64,000 nt of DNA. Source: Antedon mediterranea (Eukaryota; Echinodermata; Crinoidea; Comatulida; Antedonidae). The stretch spans positions 5,554,312 to 5,618,311 of the forward strand of contig NC_092675.1 in assembly GCF_964355755.1 (NCBI RefSeq), given 5' to 3'. The notes below the pieces were generated by a model that was not told the origin of the DNA, ran no database searches, and worked only from the letters and a program-made list of their open reading frames with translations. The position numbers were made by a program, and so were the translations under genes. Below are positions 1 to 12,999 of the stretch, in pieces. Each line of letters opens with the position of its first letter. Within the stretch, counting starts at the first letter, position 1.

Positions 1-190
1 TGTTAAACTATAGTAGGTCACTCGGTCTGATCATGTCTAATTTTTTATAAGACTGCCTACATGGCTAAGGGTTTGTTCACACACACACAAAGCGTACGGT
101 AATCTGTGTCATCAAGCAGATAATATGTATACATTCATGTGTTCTCAATGTACTTTGTATAAGTATCAGTATTTCTGCTGATTATTTTTT

Positions 191-450
191 TGAGCGTGAT
201 GAAGATGTTAGAACACGTGGTCATTCTTTAAAATTAAAATTTAAGTTCTCGCGCACAAATTGGATGAGGGACTCATTTGGTCGAAAAGCTATTATATTAT
301 GGAATTTGTTATCGGAGGATATAGTAGCTTAAAGATCAACCAATCAATTTAAGTCCGGTCTTGAACGGGCATGGTCCAACCACCCTCTTAAATTTGCGCC
401 ATATTCAAGAGTTGATATAATTATCAAGAGGGGCTTATAGGCATAGCCTA
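191..450 (+). mobile_element. Non-LTR retrotransposon 3' end: reverse-transcriptase tail
   Basis: In one frame this reads RDEDVRTRGHSLKLKFKFSR, then FGRKAIILWNLLSEDI, a stop at 330-332, then FKSGLERAWSNHPLKF. The R.HSLKL...R....F..RA...WN.L...I......FK..L pattern is the C-terminal tail typical of non-LTR retrotransposon polyproteins. Only the tail remains; nothing upstream in the window looks like the catalytic core. Confidence 0.65.
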
Positions 451-599
451 GCCTCGACTCCGGACCCAGCATTGCTGAGCTCCGGAAACAAGTAAACAAG
501 TAAGTACAGTACAAAATTACGTCAGAGTAGTAGGGCAAACTGACCAAATACTCAACTCCCTGACACAAAGCTACTCCACATAATAGTTAAATACAATTT

Positions 600-3500
600 T
601 CATCCTTATTGCGACTTATAATCAAAATACAAGTTTTATTATAATCAAAATTAAAACAATATTTCACCAACAGAATGTTGTATTGTATAAACACACCTAG
701 CATTTACCATTGCAATGCAGTGGCTAGTGTCTTGTCTATGCCCAATATAAAATACACTGAGTATACTGTAGGTCCAAACTATGCAAATTAGAAGTTCTGG
801 ATTATTTTTCATTATTAATTTCATCATATTATTATATCTTATTAGTTTATTTCAACCATAGAGAATTGTTTTCTATTAAAATTATTAATCATATGTTTAA
901 GATGGTTTCTTGTTTTCTGATTTTTTTTTATCTTCCACTTTTTCTCTTTATTGTTAAAGTTTTTATGCTAATTTTTACAATTATAAAGATATTGATATTC
1001 AAATTTTAAAAAGCTATGTTTTTTTGTAATAAGTATTGTTATGCTGCCACACAATTCTCAAAACTAGTGTTGATGATATACGGTGTTTGATGATAATGAT
1101 ATCATTATCTAAGTCAAAACTTACACTTTGACTAATCACTCATTAAGTCATTATGTGCAATTTAATTGACATGATGATCATGAAGCCTACAGATATGTTA
1201 TTCACATGGGACAAAATCACTGACAGAAAATTCCAATTATGCATTGTGATGATAATGACGATGATAATCTAATAAATTCTAATAAGGATGTGTTCATGAA
1301 AAGTATAATTCAATCAGACCAAGGTGTGTTTTAATTGTTGTATTACCAGTAAGATGCTGTTGTTCACTTCATCAGTATATTTCATGTAGTAATAGGGCAT
1401 TGAACATTATAAGCTCTCGAAGTAGTTCACGTGTGACGATGCTACATTGAATGAATTTTCACTTTATGCAATAATGCATAAATTTAGTGACATGGCTAGT
1501 AGTATTGAATAATTACATACATATTCTTTTCCCTTGATTTCCCCTTTATTGTTTGATTCACATATTTATTTTAGCAAGTATCACCTTATGTTATACTGGT
1601 AAAAGTTTCTAGAATTTAATATACGTTTTATGTTTTAGTATTTATCGCAACCTTTGTAATAAATTATTGGCATTAATAAAAATTGCAATATTTACAGTTA
1701 GAGCAAGTTATTGACATAATTGATTAATGATTGTAGCTGTAGTTCAATCAATTCAATTCTGAATTTTGCAGATTGATAAAAATTGCATTTCATAATTATT
1801 CTGAATCTCATTGTAATTATCAGTCGAAAATGATAAAAAAAAATAGTGATGATTGATAATGATGTCATCATTATCTAGTTTTTAATTAATTTAAATTATT
1901 GGCACTTCTCCTCTATTTTAATTTATGTGCAGCGCATCTTTACTGTATGTGCTATATAAGAATTACCTATTATCATTTTCATATCATCATTATTCATCAT
2001 CTTCATCTAAACATCACAATTATCAGGAAAATTTAAAACAATGTTATTTTTTATCTAAATTTGTATCAATCTTTTTACCTTTTGGAAAATGTTGCTTTTT
2101 AAAAAGCAGAGTGTATGATATTAAGTAGTTTCTTCTCAGAATTTTTGCGATATATAGACATTTTACACTTTTTAAGGAGACCATCAAATTGAGCAGTGTA
2201 AACGTATTCTTCTGCTTAGGTTTTAACATGTTTTCTACATGCTGATTCTATGTTTACTGTGAAACCGTTGTGTAAAAAGTAATATAATCTGGATAAATTA
2301 TCCTAATTTTCTTGCCAGCAGAAGTTTGTCAATAATTACGTACTGTACGCCATGTTTTCTATCGGCAAAGTTGGCCGTGAAATTTTATTCTGTTATTACT
2401 AATTAGACAGCCTTATAGTTCTATGTGCCAATAGAAAACTTTACATTAGACCTTTACGATAGAAAATAATCAATTACATGCACGGTTGACTGTGCCAATA
2501 GTCACATCCGTTTAAAACACTCAATCGATTAGAATACTATTTTAAAACTGTTATATAATTAGTATAATGTCTATTTTAACTAATAATAATATAGAGCATA
2601 ATCATTTTCATTCTCACAATAAACCAACCATCCTTGTAATAAACTGCTATAAACATTCTGTGATGTGCTATTATTATTATTAACTATGAATTTTCTTTTT
2701 TTTCATGCACCAGCAGTAAAAGCTGTTATGACAAAGTTATCTCTAACTAGAAATGTTTAAATTGTATATTCATAGAACTTTTATATTACCAATTAATTTT
2801 TAAAATTTATTCTGATTTTTCAATTTTGAGATTTACAATTTAATGTAAAATTTGAATTTGATATCAAAATACAATAAACTATTTAATGATATTTATTGTA
2901 TGCTGTGTGTATCCAACATGCGTCTCTTTTGTTACCATATGAGAGGGCGCTATTTAAGTTTATTGTTTTAGACATTCAACATGCGTACATTTGATTACAC
3001 GGCACACCTGATTCTCGGTACTCTATAATATCTAGATTTCTCCAGTATTTTTAGGAACATTCTGTAATACAACATTACATATATTGCCTAGTATCATCCA
3101 CCAAACAAGCCTATAATAGTCTTATATAGTCTGTCTGATACAGACGCCACATGTGAAACACATGGGATGCTGTATTACCAAATGTTCCTATGATACTGAA
3201 AAAATACATCATATTATAATTTTTTAAATACTGTAATCATTTCTATTTTTGTTTGGAATTTTACATTCAGATAGTGTTATTAGCAGTACATGTAATGGTT
3301 ATGAAGGAATATATTGATTTTGACTTTCGGAATCAACAACATTTGTAAGACGAGACTAATTAAATTTAGAGTTGGGCTCCACTTTCGTAAATCAATGTCA
3401 GTACATCTGTATAGTTGATCAGCAAAGTTTATCGTGGTCTTGCTACTGTATATGATGATGACTACTGGTTGTGAAAAGACAGCCAAGAGGATTGCCATAT

Positions 3501-3680
3501 CTACGGTCTTTGTGAAGCAGGTCTACTTTGATCTATAAGTAAAGGCTGTCAAACAACCATTAAGAATATGGAAAGTTATGCAAATTCAGGCCCATAAAGC
3601 AAGAAAATGTATTTTATTATTATATTGTATGAAGAATTATAGCAACATAAATGCTAAGCCTGCCTAGGAGGAAGCTTAAT
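600..3680. other. No gene seen; AT-rich intergenic DNA
   Basis: Short frames (67 and 61 codons near 2 kb) have no recognisable motif. Small palindromic TGATAATGATATCATTATC-type strings near 1090 and 1855 are the only visible structure. Confidence 0.6.
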
Positions 3681-3689
3681 AGATAATTT

Positions 3690-4100
3690 ATAAGACCTCC
3701 AGACTTAAAATTGTAGGAGTCACTGTACTTTATAGTCACTTAAATCCAAAACTGCCAAAATTATGTTATTAGAGCAGACATAATTCTTAGAGTCAGTACT
3801 GCATATTTCAAAAGTCTTTCTAAGACCACCAGACTTCATATTGGCGCAGTCATAGTACAAGGGTTACAGTTAATGCCATAATATATTGCAACAGTCTCAA
3901 GTCGAAGATTGGCATTCTTTATGATTATGGCCATCATAATTCTTAAGAGTCCTACTGCCATATTGCAAAAGTCTTTCTAAGACCACCAGACTTCATATTG
4001 GAGCAGTCATAGTTACAAGGGTTACATTAACTGCCATAATATATGACAGTCTCAAGTCGAAGATTGGCATTCTTTATGATTATGGCTGTCATAATTCTAT
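3690..4100. repeat. Tandem duplication, about 155-bp unit, 2 good copies plus a diverged one
   Basis: AGTCTTTCTAAGACCACCAG ACTTCATATTGG and CAGTCTCAAGTCGAAGATTG GCATTCTTTATGATTATGG occur twice (about 3812 and 3972 starts); a weaker relative precedes at 3690-3810 (TAAGACCTCCAGACTTAAAA). Confidence 0.75.
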
Positions 4101-4108
4101 GAGTTAGT

Positions 4109-4240
4109 CCTCTGTCTACACTATCTACTTTGACAAAAGTGTGATGCACCCAAATATGGTAGTGATATTACCTCATCATGTCAATATATGAGCACATCAC
4201 ATTTTTGTCACATAAAGTTTGATAGCGTAGACAAAGCTTT
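4109..4240. mobile_element. MITE family 1
   Basis: Ends TCTGTCTACACTATC and GATAGCGTAGACAAAGCTTT form a terminal inverted repeat. The inside has CCAAATATGGTAGTGATAT and GAGCACATCACATTTTTGTCA. Same family at 4901, 10671, 14268 and 61891. Confidence 0.7.
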
Positions 4241-4900
4241 AGAAAACCATCACATTTTATATTTAACCATTATAATTCTGGAAGTGTTTAATTCTTGATT
4301 ATTTTTTAAATGTTGCTGTGTTTAATGTTTAATTAACACTGTCTGTCTAGTGGTTCGTAACCTGTCATTCAGATTTGTCCACTCCATTTCCATGATCTTA
4401 TCAGTGACACTTTCATGCCCCATAATTAATTGATTGCTAAACAACCGTGTTAAATTTGAAATCACTTAAAAGTTTTAATGGCTGTAAATGGTCAGTGTTG
4501 AAATTAATTTATTCAGCTGAATTTCAATGCGTAATATTCAAACAGGTTATGGGAAATTAGGTATTATTAGCCATTTAGTCGATATACGGCATTGATTTTA
4601 TCTTGTACAGTATTCTAGTTATATTTTCAAATTGATTCCTTAAGAATTTTTTTACAACAATACTGTATATATAATTTAACAAATAGAAAAATGTTTTTAT
4701 AATTTAATATGAAACCCTTTTACCTGTTGCTGTACCTGTAAATTATTTTTAAGGAATATTTCTCACCTTAATAAGTTTGGATGAAGTAAGAGTTTGTTAT
4801 AATGAAATCCGCTAAATTTAAATGCAAATATTGTATTTTTTTAGTATGATTAATTTCTGAGATGCGTCACAACAATTCTGAAATTTTCTAAACCTTTATA

Positions 4901-5015
4901 AAGCTCTGTCTACACTATCATGACAAAATGTGCTGTACTGTATGGTGGTTATAGTATGCCCAAATATGGTAGTGATATGACATCATTTTTTGTCACAAAG
5001 TTTAATAATACAATC
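4901..5015. mobile_element. MITE family 1, truncated
   Basis: Starts AAGCTCTGTCTACACTATCA, contains CCCAAATATGGTAGTGATAT GACATCA and TTGTCACAAAGTTT; the distal TIR is decayed. Confidence 0.6.
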
Positions 5016-6023
5016 AATCAAGGTTTTGGTTTTTTATACTATTATTATTATTATTGTTATTAATATTATTATTTGGTTTTGTTATGGCTATTTTTTTATC
5101 TAGAGCTAGGCTAAGACTTTCTGAAATCATGCTTGCCATACCAAATAGTCTCCCAAATTGTTCTTATCTTGATCGTTACAAACATTTCTGCATACAAAAC
5201 ATCTTGGTACTCAATTCCAACATCCTAGGCTCAAATCCTGGTGAAGCTATTATAGTGTATAACCATTTAGGACAAAATAATGGTAAGAATAGTTTCTTTT
5301 AATACATAGCCTTATATTCCTTGTGGTGAAATTGCAACCAAGGACTCATAAAAACCGCAGTAGTTTTACCACAAGAAACACTTTCCTCATTCTGAAATTG
5401 ATAATTAAATTTGATAAAAAGTCCCTTAATACTACAGAATTTATGAATTCATTTTCAACATAATTTTACCAATAAGAATATTCTAAGAACTGTAACATTT
5501 TTATTTATTCAAATGCAATGTATTCTTTTTTTTCCCTAGTTGATGCGGTGAGTATTAACGACTGTTATTATATGCGTTTTGATCCGGCTGAGAATATTTT
5601 AAGTGCAGTCATAGATTTTAAAGGTTAGAATATTTCTATAATGTCTTGAGTTTTTGGACGAAAAGGAGAGCTATGATAGTTATTACTACATTTATCTTTA
5701 AATACTATAAATATATAATATATTAGCTATGGGAATAATTATCTTTATGCTGTCTTTAAACTATGTATTACTACACAATAAATATTTTATGTAAGTTGTA
5801 ACAGGTATACAGTATTTTCATAGTTCATCAAAATATATTTTATGTGTCTAGGCATTTTTTATTCATAGTATAATGTTTTACAAATCTGGAAATATATTTT
5901 CTGCTATATATATTATGCTTAAAGTTTAAAGAATAATTCTCCTACTGTACATATTTTTCTCCCAACATTTTTTTTGTTATTTTTGTCTCTTAGTGTGATT
6001 AAGCAATTGTACTACAACCTTGT

Positions 6024-6120
6024 GAATGTGGGTTTGGTGTAATGGTTATATATCCAGCCTTACACATTTCAGATCCCTGGTTCAATTCTTGCTGAGGATC
6101 TTTTTTTTTATTATTCTTAT
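6024..6120 (+). mobile_element. tRNA-derived SINE head
   Basis: Box A-like TTTGGTGTAATGGTTA and box B-like GGTTCAATTCTTGC about 35 nt apart, followed by a T-rich ATT stretch. The folding potential is poor, so a SINE/pseudo-tRNA rather than a functional tRNA. Confidence 0.45.
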
Positions 6121-6639
6121 TATTTTTTTATAAATTTTATTATTTTTTTATTATATTTTGATTTTGTTACTATGAACGAACGCAAGACTGCTCAGTACCA
6201 GATCACCGGCTTTTGAATTTTGTCTCCATCTTTTAACACTAGCAGGTCGGAAAATAATAATAAGAAGTGGTCCAGAATTGGGATGATCCTGGTCAGATTG
6301 CTTCCAAAATTTAATGGAGTGGTCCTTGGCCATATGTCTATCTCTGGTTTAAATTTGGTAAAGATTTAACGATACCTTTTTAATTAATCCTGGTATTAAA
6401 AAACAAACACACACTGGCAATCAACTACATAACTTCCTTGGCGGAGATAATAACAAGACTAATAGAGTTTCCTGATCAGCAATATTTCTAACAAGAAAAT
6501 TAGATATTTTTGTCACAACTGTCTTAAACCAAAGAATATGTGACTTTTAATATAGTAAACTTAGTATCTTGACACAAACACCTATTCTCAATCAGCATAA
6601 TGGGATGACCCAAATTCACCAATTGCAGGATGAGATGCT

Positions 6640-6776
6640 TATAAACTAAATAAAGTCTCATTTGAGGCTTAGGGAGTAGAATTGAAAGAGTTTACAACCC
6701 TGGCATTAGGTCAGGATTGAATCCTGGACCTTGGGATTGGAAGGCAAGCATGTTAACCACCAAGCTACAGCTCCAC
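6640..6776 (-). mobile_element. SINE family A (tRNA-derived), reverse orientation
   Basis: The reverse complement begins GTGGAGCTGTAGCTTGGTGG, continues TTAACATGCTTGCC and has box B AGGATTCAATCC. It is the same family as the forward copy at 43356-43612 and the reverse copy at 33208-33300. The tail (GCTTAGGGAGT) is shared with the 33.2-kb copy. Confidence 0.6.
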
Positions 6777-7629
6777 TACTTGTAATATTAATTATTCTTT
6801 TATTTAATAATTCTATAGCAAATAAGTTGTTGATGATTTGAGTAAATCCCTACATTAATATTTTCAATTATAAAGTAAGATGAGACTTGTGTAGGAAGAC
6901 AATGTAATTAACGCAATTCCATGTTTTGAATTCTACGTAAGTAATGGCTACTATTAATATTTACCAATATTCTGCTAAAGATAACAATGATAAATAGATA
7001 ATACATTTTCCCTACAGACAAGGAGATTATAAAAGTTTTCATCATAGAACTATAGGATAACCATTTAAAATACTCTCTCCAATCAAATGAAATCATGATT
7101 GATAAGAACAATAACATCCAACGATTTTATTGTTCTTATTGACGTCACTTAATTGGACTTTTCGTTGAACATAGATTCCACAATTTTTATTTAAATAGTT
7201 ATTACTACAGTATGTTAATCTTCAACTGGAAATATATTCATTCACACTGATATTCACAATCTTTAATTAGATTATTATTTATTATGTATCAACCATGTTT
7301 TTTGATAAAAGACAAAATGATTTAAGTATGATTGCTGGCTTCAGGGATTAAGTCTTATTTCGTGCCTGCTTACCCGGATAAACCGACAATATAGCCCTCT
7401 CTCTCCGAATAATAACTTATATAAACATTGTGTTATTTGTTGTGCACTTTTCAGGCCTTGCAAATAAACTGGATGTATTTTAACAGTGTTCTATGTATAC
7501 AAATTAAACAATAAATACTCTAATAGACTATTTCTTGCTAGCTTACCTGGACAAACCTACAACACCATATTCTCCTTGAAGAAAAACATTTGAACATTTA
7601 TTCTGTAAATGTTGGTGAAAGCCATTTAA

Positions 7630-7990
7630 CTTATCATCATCATCTTAAACGCTAATTGCCGTCGACATTGGGCATCTCTCTTGTGTTCGCGACTCAGTAC
7701 ATTTTAGAGCAAGCATGTGTATAGGTCAGCATGTGAAAAGTTCTGTTTCCTTTTTAATGTTTGTCATCCATGTTATTTTTGGTCTTCCTTTTGGTCTTTT
7801 GGTTTTTTTCTGAGCCTTTCCGAGTGCGATCTTAGCTGGTGTGTTTTCATTTAAACGGAGCAGGTGACCATACCATGTCAGCCTTCTTTTCTTTACGTTC
7901 TTCTCAACTCAATTTCTCCTGTTCTACAAATCATCATTTTTTATTTTCTCCGGCCACCTTTATACCTATTATTTTCTTTGAAAGACATCG
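7630..7990 (-). mobile_element. Non-LTR retrotransposon tail, degraded
   Basis: Reverse strand reads RRLTWYGHLLRLN (rc of about 7850-7889), then TPAKIALG, GRPKITWM and finally RTQERCPMSTAI. This is the W.GH..R......P......GRP..TW......A.DR..WR pattern of the region after RT. Frameshifts and stops break it. Confidence 0.6.
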
Positions 7991-8108
7991 ATTTCGCTCT
8001 GTAGTGATACTGTCATTTTCCACAGTTCACAATTATACAAAAACTCATAGTAATTGTTTTACCATTAGGGGAAAAAACGTAGTCTACTTTTAAAGATTCT
8101 TTCCAATA

Positions 8109-8640
8109 ATGATAGCAGTTATCAAAATTCGTAAAATAGAGAAAATTCTAAAAAAAGAAAATTCTGATATTTGGAAAGTTACTGGTTTTCAGAAAGATCG
8201 GTCAAGTGAATATTCGATCTCTTTATTACCATTGAATCAGATTGCTTCTCCTCTATTTACGCGAGTTGCACTGGATGCCTGTCCAGTAAAGGATTGAATT
8301 TAAGATCTTGGTACAAGTATATAACTGCATCAATGGTTTAGCACCCGTCTATTTACAGGAACTAATCCAGATGTACACTAGATATTGCTAGTCTTGCTGT
8401 TCCTAAAACTTAGACTTTTTGGTGATAAATCATTTTCTGTCATTGGACCTAAGTTATGGAATAATTTACCTATTAATGTGCATATAGCTCCAAGTGTATA
8501 ATGTTTAAAAAAAATTGTTAACAAGTTTTCTTTTCCCTAAGGAATAATTTAGATTTGTCCTTGTATACTGCTCTGATTAATGTACAGTGCTTTGGTCTTT
8601 TTTGGAAAAGCGCTTTATAAATCTATATAGTATAGTAACA
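8109..8640 (+). mobile_element. CR1/L2-like retrotransposon 3' end
   Basis: Pieces in shifting frames read ALDACPVKD, LVQVYNCINGLAPVYLQELI, FGDKSFSVIGPKLWNNLPIN and a final FKKIVNKF. They match the P...RI..K......ALNGLAP.YL..L......FGDRAFS...PKLWN.LP pattern. The copy ends with GGAAAAGCGCTTTATAAATCT, the stem-like 3' end of L2/CR1-type elements. Multiple stops and indels show it is dead. Confidence 0.65.
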
Positions 8641-8649
8641 AGTGAAATG

Positions 8650-10660
8650 TGTTTTCTGATTGGCTGATTTTGTGACACACATGTATACAGACATAAGAAA
8701 TACCCTAATGTCTACAAGTAAAACTGGTACATAAATGTATGATTATTAGCAAACTGGAATATTTATATTCTGATACAAATAAATATCGATCACACTGTGA
8801 TCCTCATCTTAAAGTACTACTACTGTCTGTATCAAAATATGCATATATTCAACTAGTTAATATTCAAATTCAAATCCAAATTTTGTACTTATAAATATTT
8901 GTTTTCACATGGAAAAATAGAAATCTTTTCATATTACGTATAAACACTGTCATATTTCATAGTAATTCTTGTTTAAAATATTTGCGCAAAATAAAATAAT
9001 AACTCATATTGTAGATTAAAAAAAACTACATTTGAAGTTATAAACAATTGTGATTGAACACTCTCGCAGTCATCTTTTGACCGTTTGAGTTGCATCTCAT
9101 TTTTTTACAGATCCTAATCACAAGTAAATTAAATTTGATTTTTTCAATATATTTTACCCTCAAAGTTGATTCTTCTTTCGGGTTTTAATGCATAATATAA
9201 TAAGCAGCATATAATCTTTCAGATCAGTTTAGTGAAGCCAATTCGTGCACAAAATGTGGATTATATTTTGTAGTACAGAATAGTGTTTGCCACTGCTAAT
9301 GATTAATAAGGTGATTTATATTTTCTCCTATCCTTTGCACAATGTGATTTATCAACTGATTCTTCATTATTTTCTTGCTGTAATTTTATTTATTATACTC
9401 TTGATATAGTAAGACAAGACTAATAACAAACAAAAACCTCTGTGTGTCGTGTCATATTCACATAAGATTGCATACATTGCCTACCTCTTTTAGTTTGTGA
9501 CTATTCTATGCTTAATTTTACCTCACCAAAAGATGTTGTTATTTTAACTGAGTGAGGAGCGACAGTTTCCTTTGTCACATTGAGCATGTCTGGTGAATAG
9601 TTAAGTAAATGGCCAATATTTTTTAGTGTATGGCCATATAAACACCAACATTTAAAAAATAAAATATATATTAATTTGCCAATATGAGCAAACTTGCTAT
9701 ATAAACTGTATAAACAGTCCAAAGTTTGGTAAAAACATTTTTTTTCTAAATCCATCAAAATATTATTCACTATCTCCTTCACAAAGTCTTAGTATTATAT
9801 TAGCATGATCCTACATATTTGATAGCTCAGCCTGAATTATTATATAATAAGCGTTACAAGACGATCCCTTACTTTTCAAGTGGAGTATAATGTGAAAAGT
9901 CTTTTTATTCATACATACAAAATATATTTGTTTCTTTCCAATCTTCTGCTTTTCAATCCTTACAGTCTTCTTGCCGTTTTTGTGAGCATATTGTAATATA
10001 CAAGCAGAAGAATTCATGTACAAAATATTATTTTTAATAACAGAGAATCCTAACAGCTGATGATATTCCCGATAATAGAGTGAGTAAATAAACATTTAAA
10101 TCAAGTCATGTTAATTAAAAAACTAGAGTATATCCAAATATAAGTTGTTAAATTGTTTGCTATCATAGTATTTTAAATTCTTTACCTCGTTAATTTTAAT
10201 TTACAAAGTGTGTCTTCTCGCCTATTTGGCGCTTCTATGCATTCACTGTTTCTTTATAGTTATTTTCAGCCATTTATTTAACTCGATTAAATCAATAATT
10301 TTTTACAAATTTTAATCGTAAATATTTTTATTGCTGGAATTTGAATTTATAAATATAAAAATATGTAGATGTTCAATAAATATTAAAGAAATACATTTAA
10401 ATCTCATGGATTCCCAGAAAATATAGAGGTTGGAGTGTTACTATCTGGTTTTTTTTTTGTATTGGTACATCTGATTTCAGAGAGAGGGCTAATGTCCATT
10501 TATCTAGGTAGGTAAAATGGAAGTTAATGTAGATCACCACTACTGTTGGGTTTTGTAGTTATAATATTCAATTCAAATACACTTACGGTATATGACATAA
10601 CAAATCTTTTTGGCCTAAAAATTATTTGTGATATTTTTTCATAAGTTAGATGATTTGTCG
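8650..10660. other. No supported gene; two unexplained reverse-strand frames
   Basis: Reverse frames of 93 (9501-9782) and 94 codons (9811-10095) are longer than their surroundings but match nothing I recognise. No splice or promoter context supports them. The rest is AT-rich non-coding. Confidence 0.4.
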
Positions 10661-10670
10661 CCAATTCTAT

Positions 10671-10811
10671 AGCTCTGTCTACACTATCAAACTTTATGTG
10701 ACAAAAAAATGTGATATGCCCATATATGAACATGATGATGTCATACCTCTACCATATTTGGGCACATCACCTTTTTTTGTCAAACTAGTTTGATAGTGTA
10801 GACAAAGCTTA
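10671..10811. mobile_element. MITE family 1
   Basis: TIRs AGCTCTGTCTACACTATCAA and TTTGATAGTGTAGACAAAGC, with CATATATGAACATGATGATG and CCATATTTGGGCACATCAC inside. About 140 bp, no coding capacity. Confidence 0.75.
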
Positions 10812-10819
10812 ACATGTTT

Positions 10820-12090
10820 CTTTTTCTTTATTTATCTTCAATAGGGAGTCATTTCTACTGTATAAAAAATCATTTCTTAATAATCTATTTATATTACAGT
10901 AGAGTATCAAATTCGTAACTTACTACTCATAAAAGTATGATTTATAATCTTATAATAATTACTATATTATTGAGATATCAAATAACATGATCTTCGAAAT
11001 TGAAATTGATGAAGACTTCAGGAAGTTGTCTCCATTATTAATTATTGTTTCATAATAACTAAGTGACATTAATTAGTTGAGATAGTTAACGAGGAAGATG
11101 TTCATCGGCTTCCTGTGTATTTTTTAGGCTATCAATAGCAATTTGTGATGGATTATCTGAATTTTATAGTAGTTTTGTAATTGATATACAGTTGAATCTC
11201 CCGTAAGGGACACTATCATGTAAAAATGTCCAATTATGAGAGGCACAAACATTTACACCGCACCTATGTCTGACATTAGATAAGAATCTGAACAAACAGG
11301 CTTTTTTAATGATCATCCAATACAAAAGGAATTCGCACAGTGCTTTATATTTCAACATGGTTTTTTTTTTTCTGATTATAGATGTTTTGTCATTTCTTAA
11401 ATCCCCATATTATAAAAAAAATCATAATTCAAATTGCTCATATTTAAAAAAAAACACCAATATATTAAAAGAAAACTAAATTAAAACCGTCCTGATGTAT
11501 TTTGCCAGATATTTTAAGGTTATAGGGTACCAATCAATATGTTAATTTTTACTGTAGCATTGAATTTGTTTTTCCTTTTAATTATTTTCTTTATTCTTTA
11601 ATTACAGTATAATAAATTGGTATATTTCAATTTGTGGTTGTTTTTCTTATATAATTTATGTAAAAAAATGTATTAATTTCATTGTCAACCAATGTTACCA
11701 TCATGTATCTAAAATGCTTAAAACAAAAGGAAACTTAAATAGAATTTCAAAAGAAGTTAAATAAATAGTTCTATTAAAATTTTTAATTGATTGTTTTCTG
11801 TTTATTCAGTTTAATCATTTGTATAAACGTAAGAAATAAAATATATCAGAAAAAAATTGATACTAAAAAACATTTAAAATAGATTGATGGTTCCGCTGTA
11901 AAAAATGAACATTACAAATTTGTAAATATTGTGTACTAGTTATTGCTTCATGTTATAATTACCATCTGCATAGGATGTACTGAAATAAACTTTGTAAGAA
12001 AATCAATTGTCTTTGAATAAAATTGAAACATTTTGAATGATGGTTCAGCCTTGGTACAGTTTTTCTTCCTACAAAAGTTGTATCAAATCC
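10820..12090. other. No gene; isolated pogo-like end near 11189
   Basis: CAGTTGAATCTCCCGTAAGG at 11189 resembles a Tigger/pogo terminus but the partner end is not visible. Otherwise AT-rich sequence. Confidence 0.4.
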
Positions 12091-12099
12091 CCCTTTATT

Positions 12100-12212
12100 T
12101 TTCAATTTAATTTATGTCTTTTGGCACATGTGGCCAAAGATTACCAATAGTAAATTAATCACTGTTCTATGAACCAGTTCACCGGGGTAACCCCCTACTC
12201 TTTTATCTGAGA
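12100..12212 (-). mobile_element. SINE family B fragment (tail type 2)
   Basis: Same 3' segment (AATTTATGTCTTTTGGCACA, GATTACCAATAGTAAATTAATCAC) and CCGGGGTAACCCCCTACTC core as the copies at 12635 and 37077, with an internal deletion of the GGTGGTAATCCCCC region. Confidence 0.6.
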
Positions 12213-12634
12213 AACTGATTGTTACCCTTTATCATTATTAGCTAATCCATTTAAACCCATCGTAGATAACCCAATGAGATCTTTGGAATATGTCACATTA
12301 CAAATGAAAGCTTAGAGAAAGTGAACGAATTGAATTAAGTAATATTTATGTTTTGTTAAAGTGTTTAAGAGAATGGGGATTCAGGCGTTGTGAAGATATA
12401 TGCTGGATTAAAACCAACATTCACAATCCAGGCCATTCCAAAAATTTAGGACCAACAGCTTTATTTCAACGGTCAAAGGTAACTAGTAGTTAAGCATTTG
12501 ATATCAATGTGTTCACACATTGGTGTTATGAAGTGAAATTCTGTTATATAGAAACCCACAAATAAAGTGACTATACAATTAATAACTTGATTTTTTATGG
12601 CTTCTGCAAGGGGAAAATTACTTTATTTATTTAT

Positions 12635-12997
12635 TATTTTAATTTATGTCTTTAGGCACATGTGGCAAAGGATTACCAATAGTAAATAAATCACTGTTCT
12701 ATCAAATACTGTACAGGTGGTAATCCCCCTGATACAGGGGCTATTGTGTGAACCAGTTCACCGGGGTAACCCCCTACTCATTTCGAATGATAAACCATCT
12801 CCCTGGATAAACTGGGTTCTTTTAAAGGTGGCCTCTGCTTAAAGTCTATTTTTAGATTTATTTTGACCAGCATCTATCTATAAAGAAATATATTATATAT
12901 AACAACAACAATAAGTGCACACAGATTATAACTGTGTACACTGGACCTACAGTTTATAGCCCTTATCCGAGAAGACTTGTTCCACCACCAGAACTAA
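12635..12997 (-). mobile_element. SINE family B (tail type 2), interrupted
   Basis: Carries the family 3' end (12641 on), the CACCGGGGTAACCCCCTACTC core and the GTGTACACTGGACCTACAGT and GAGAAGACTTGTTCCACCACCAGAAC parts. About 115 bp near 12790-12905 has no counterpart in the 37-kb copy. The tRNA head is missing. Confidence 0.65.
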
Positions 12998-12999
12998 TT

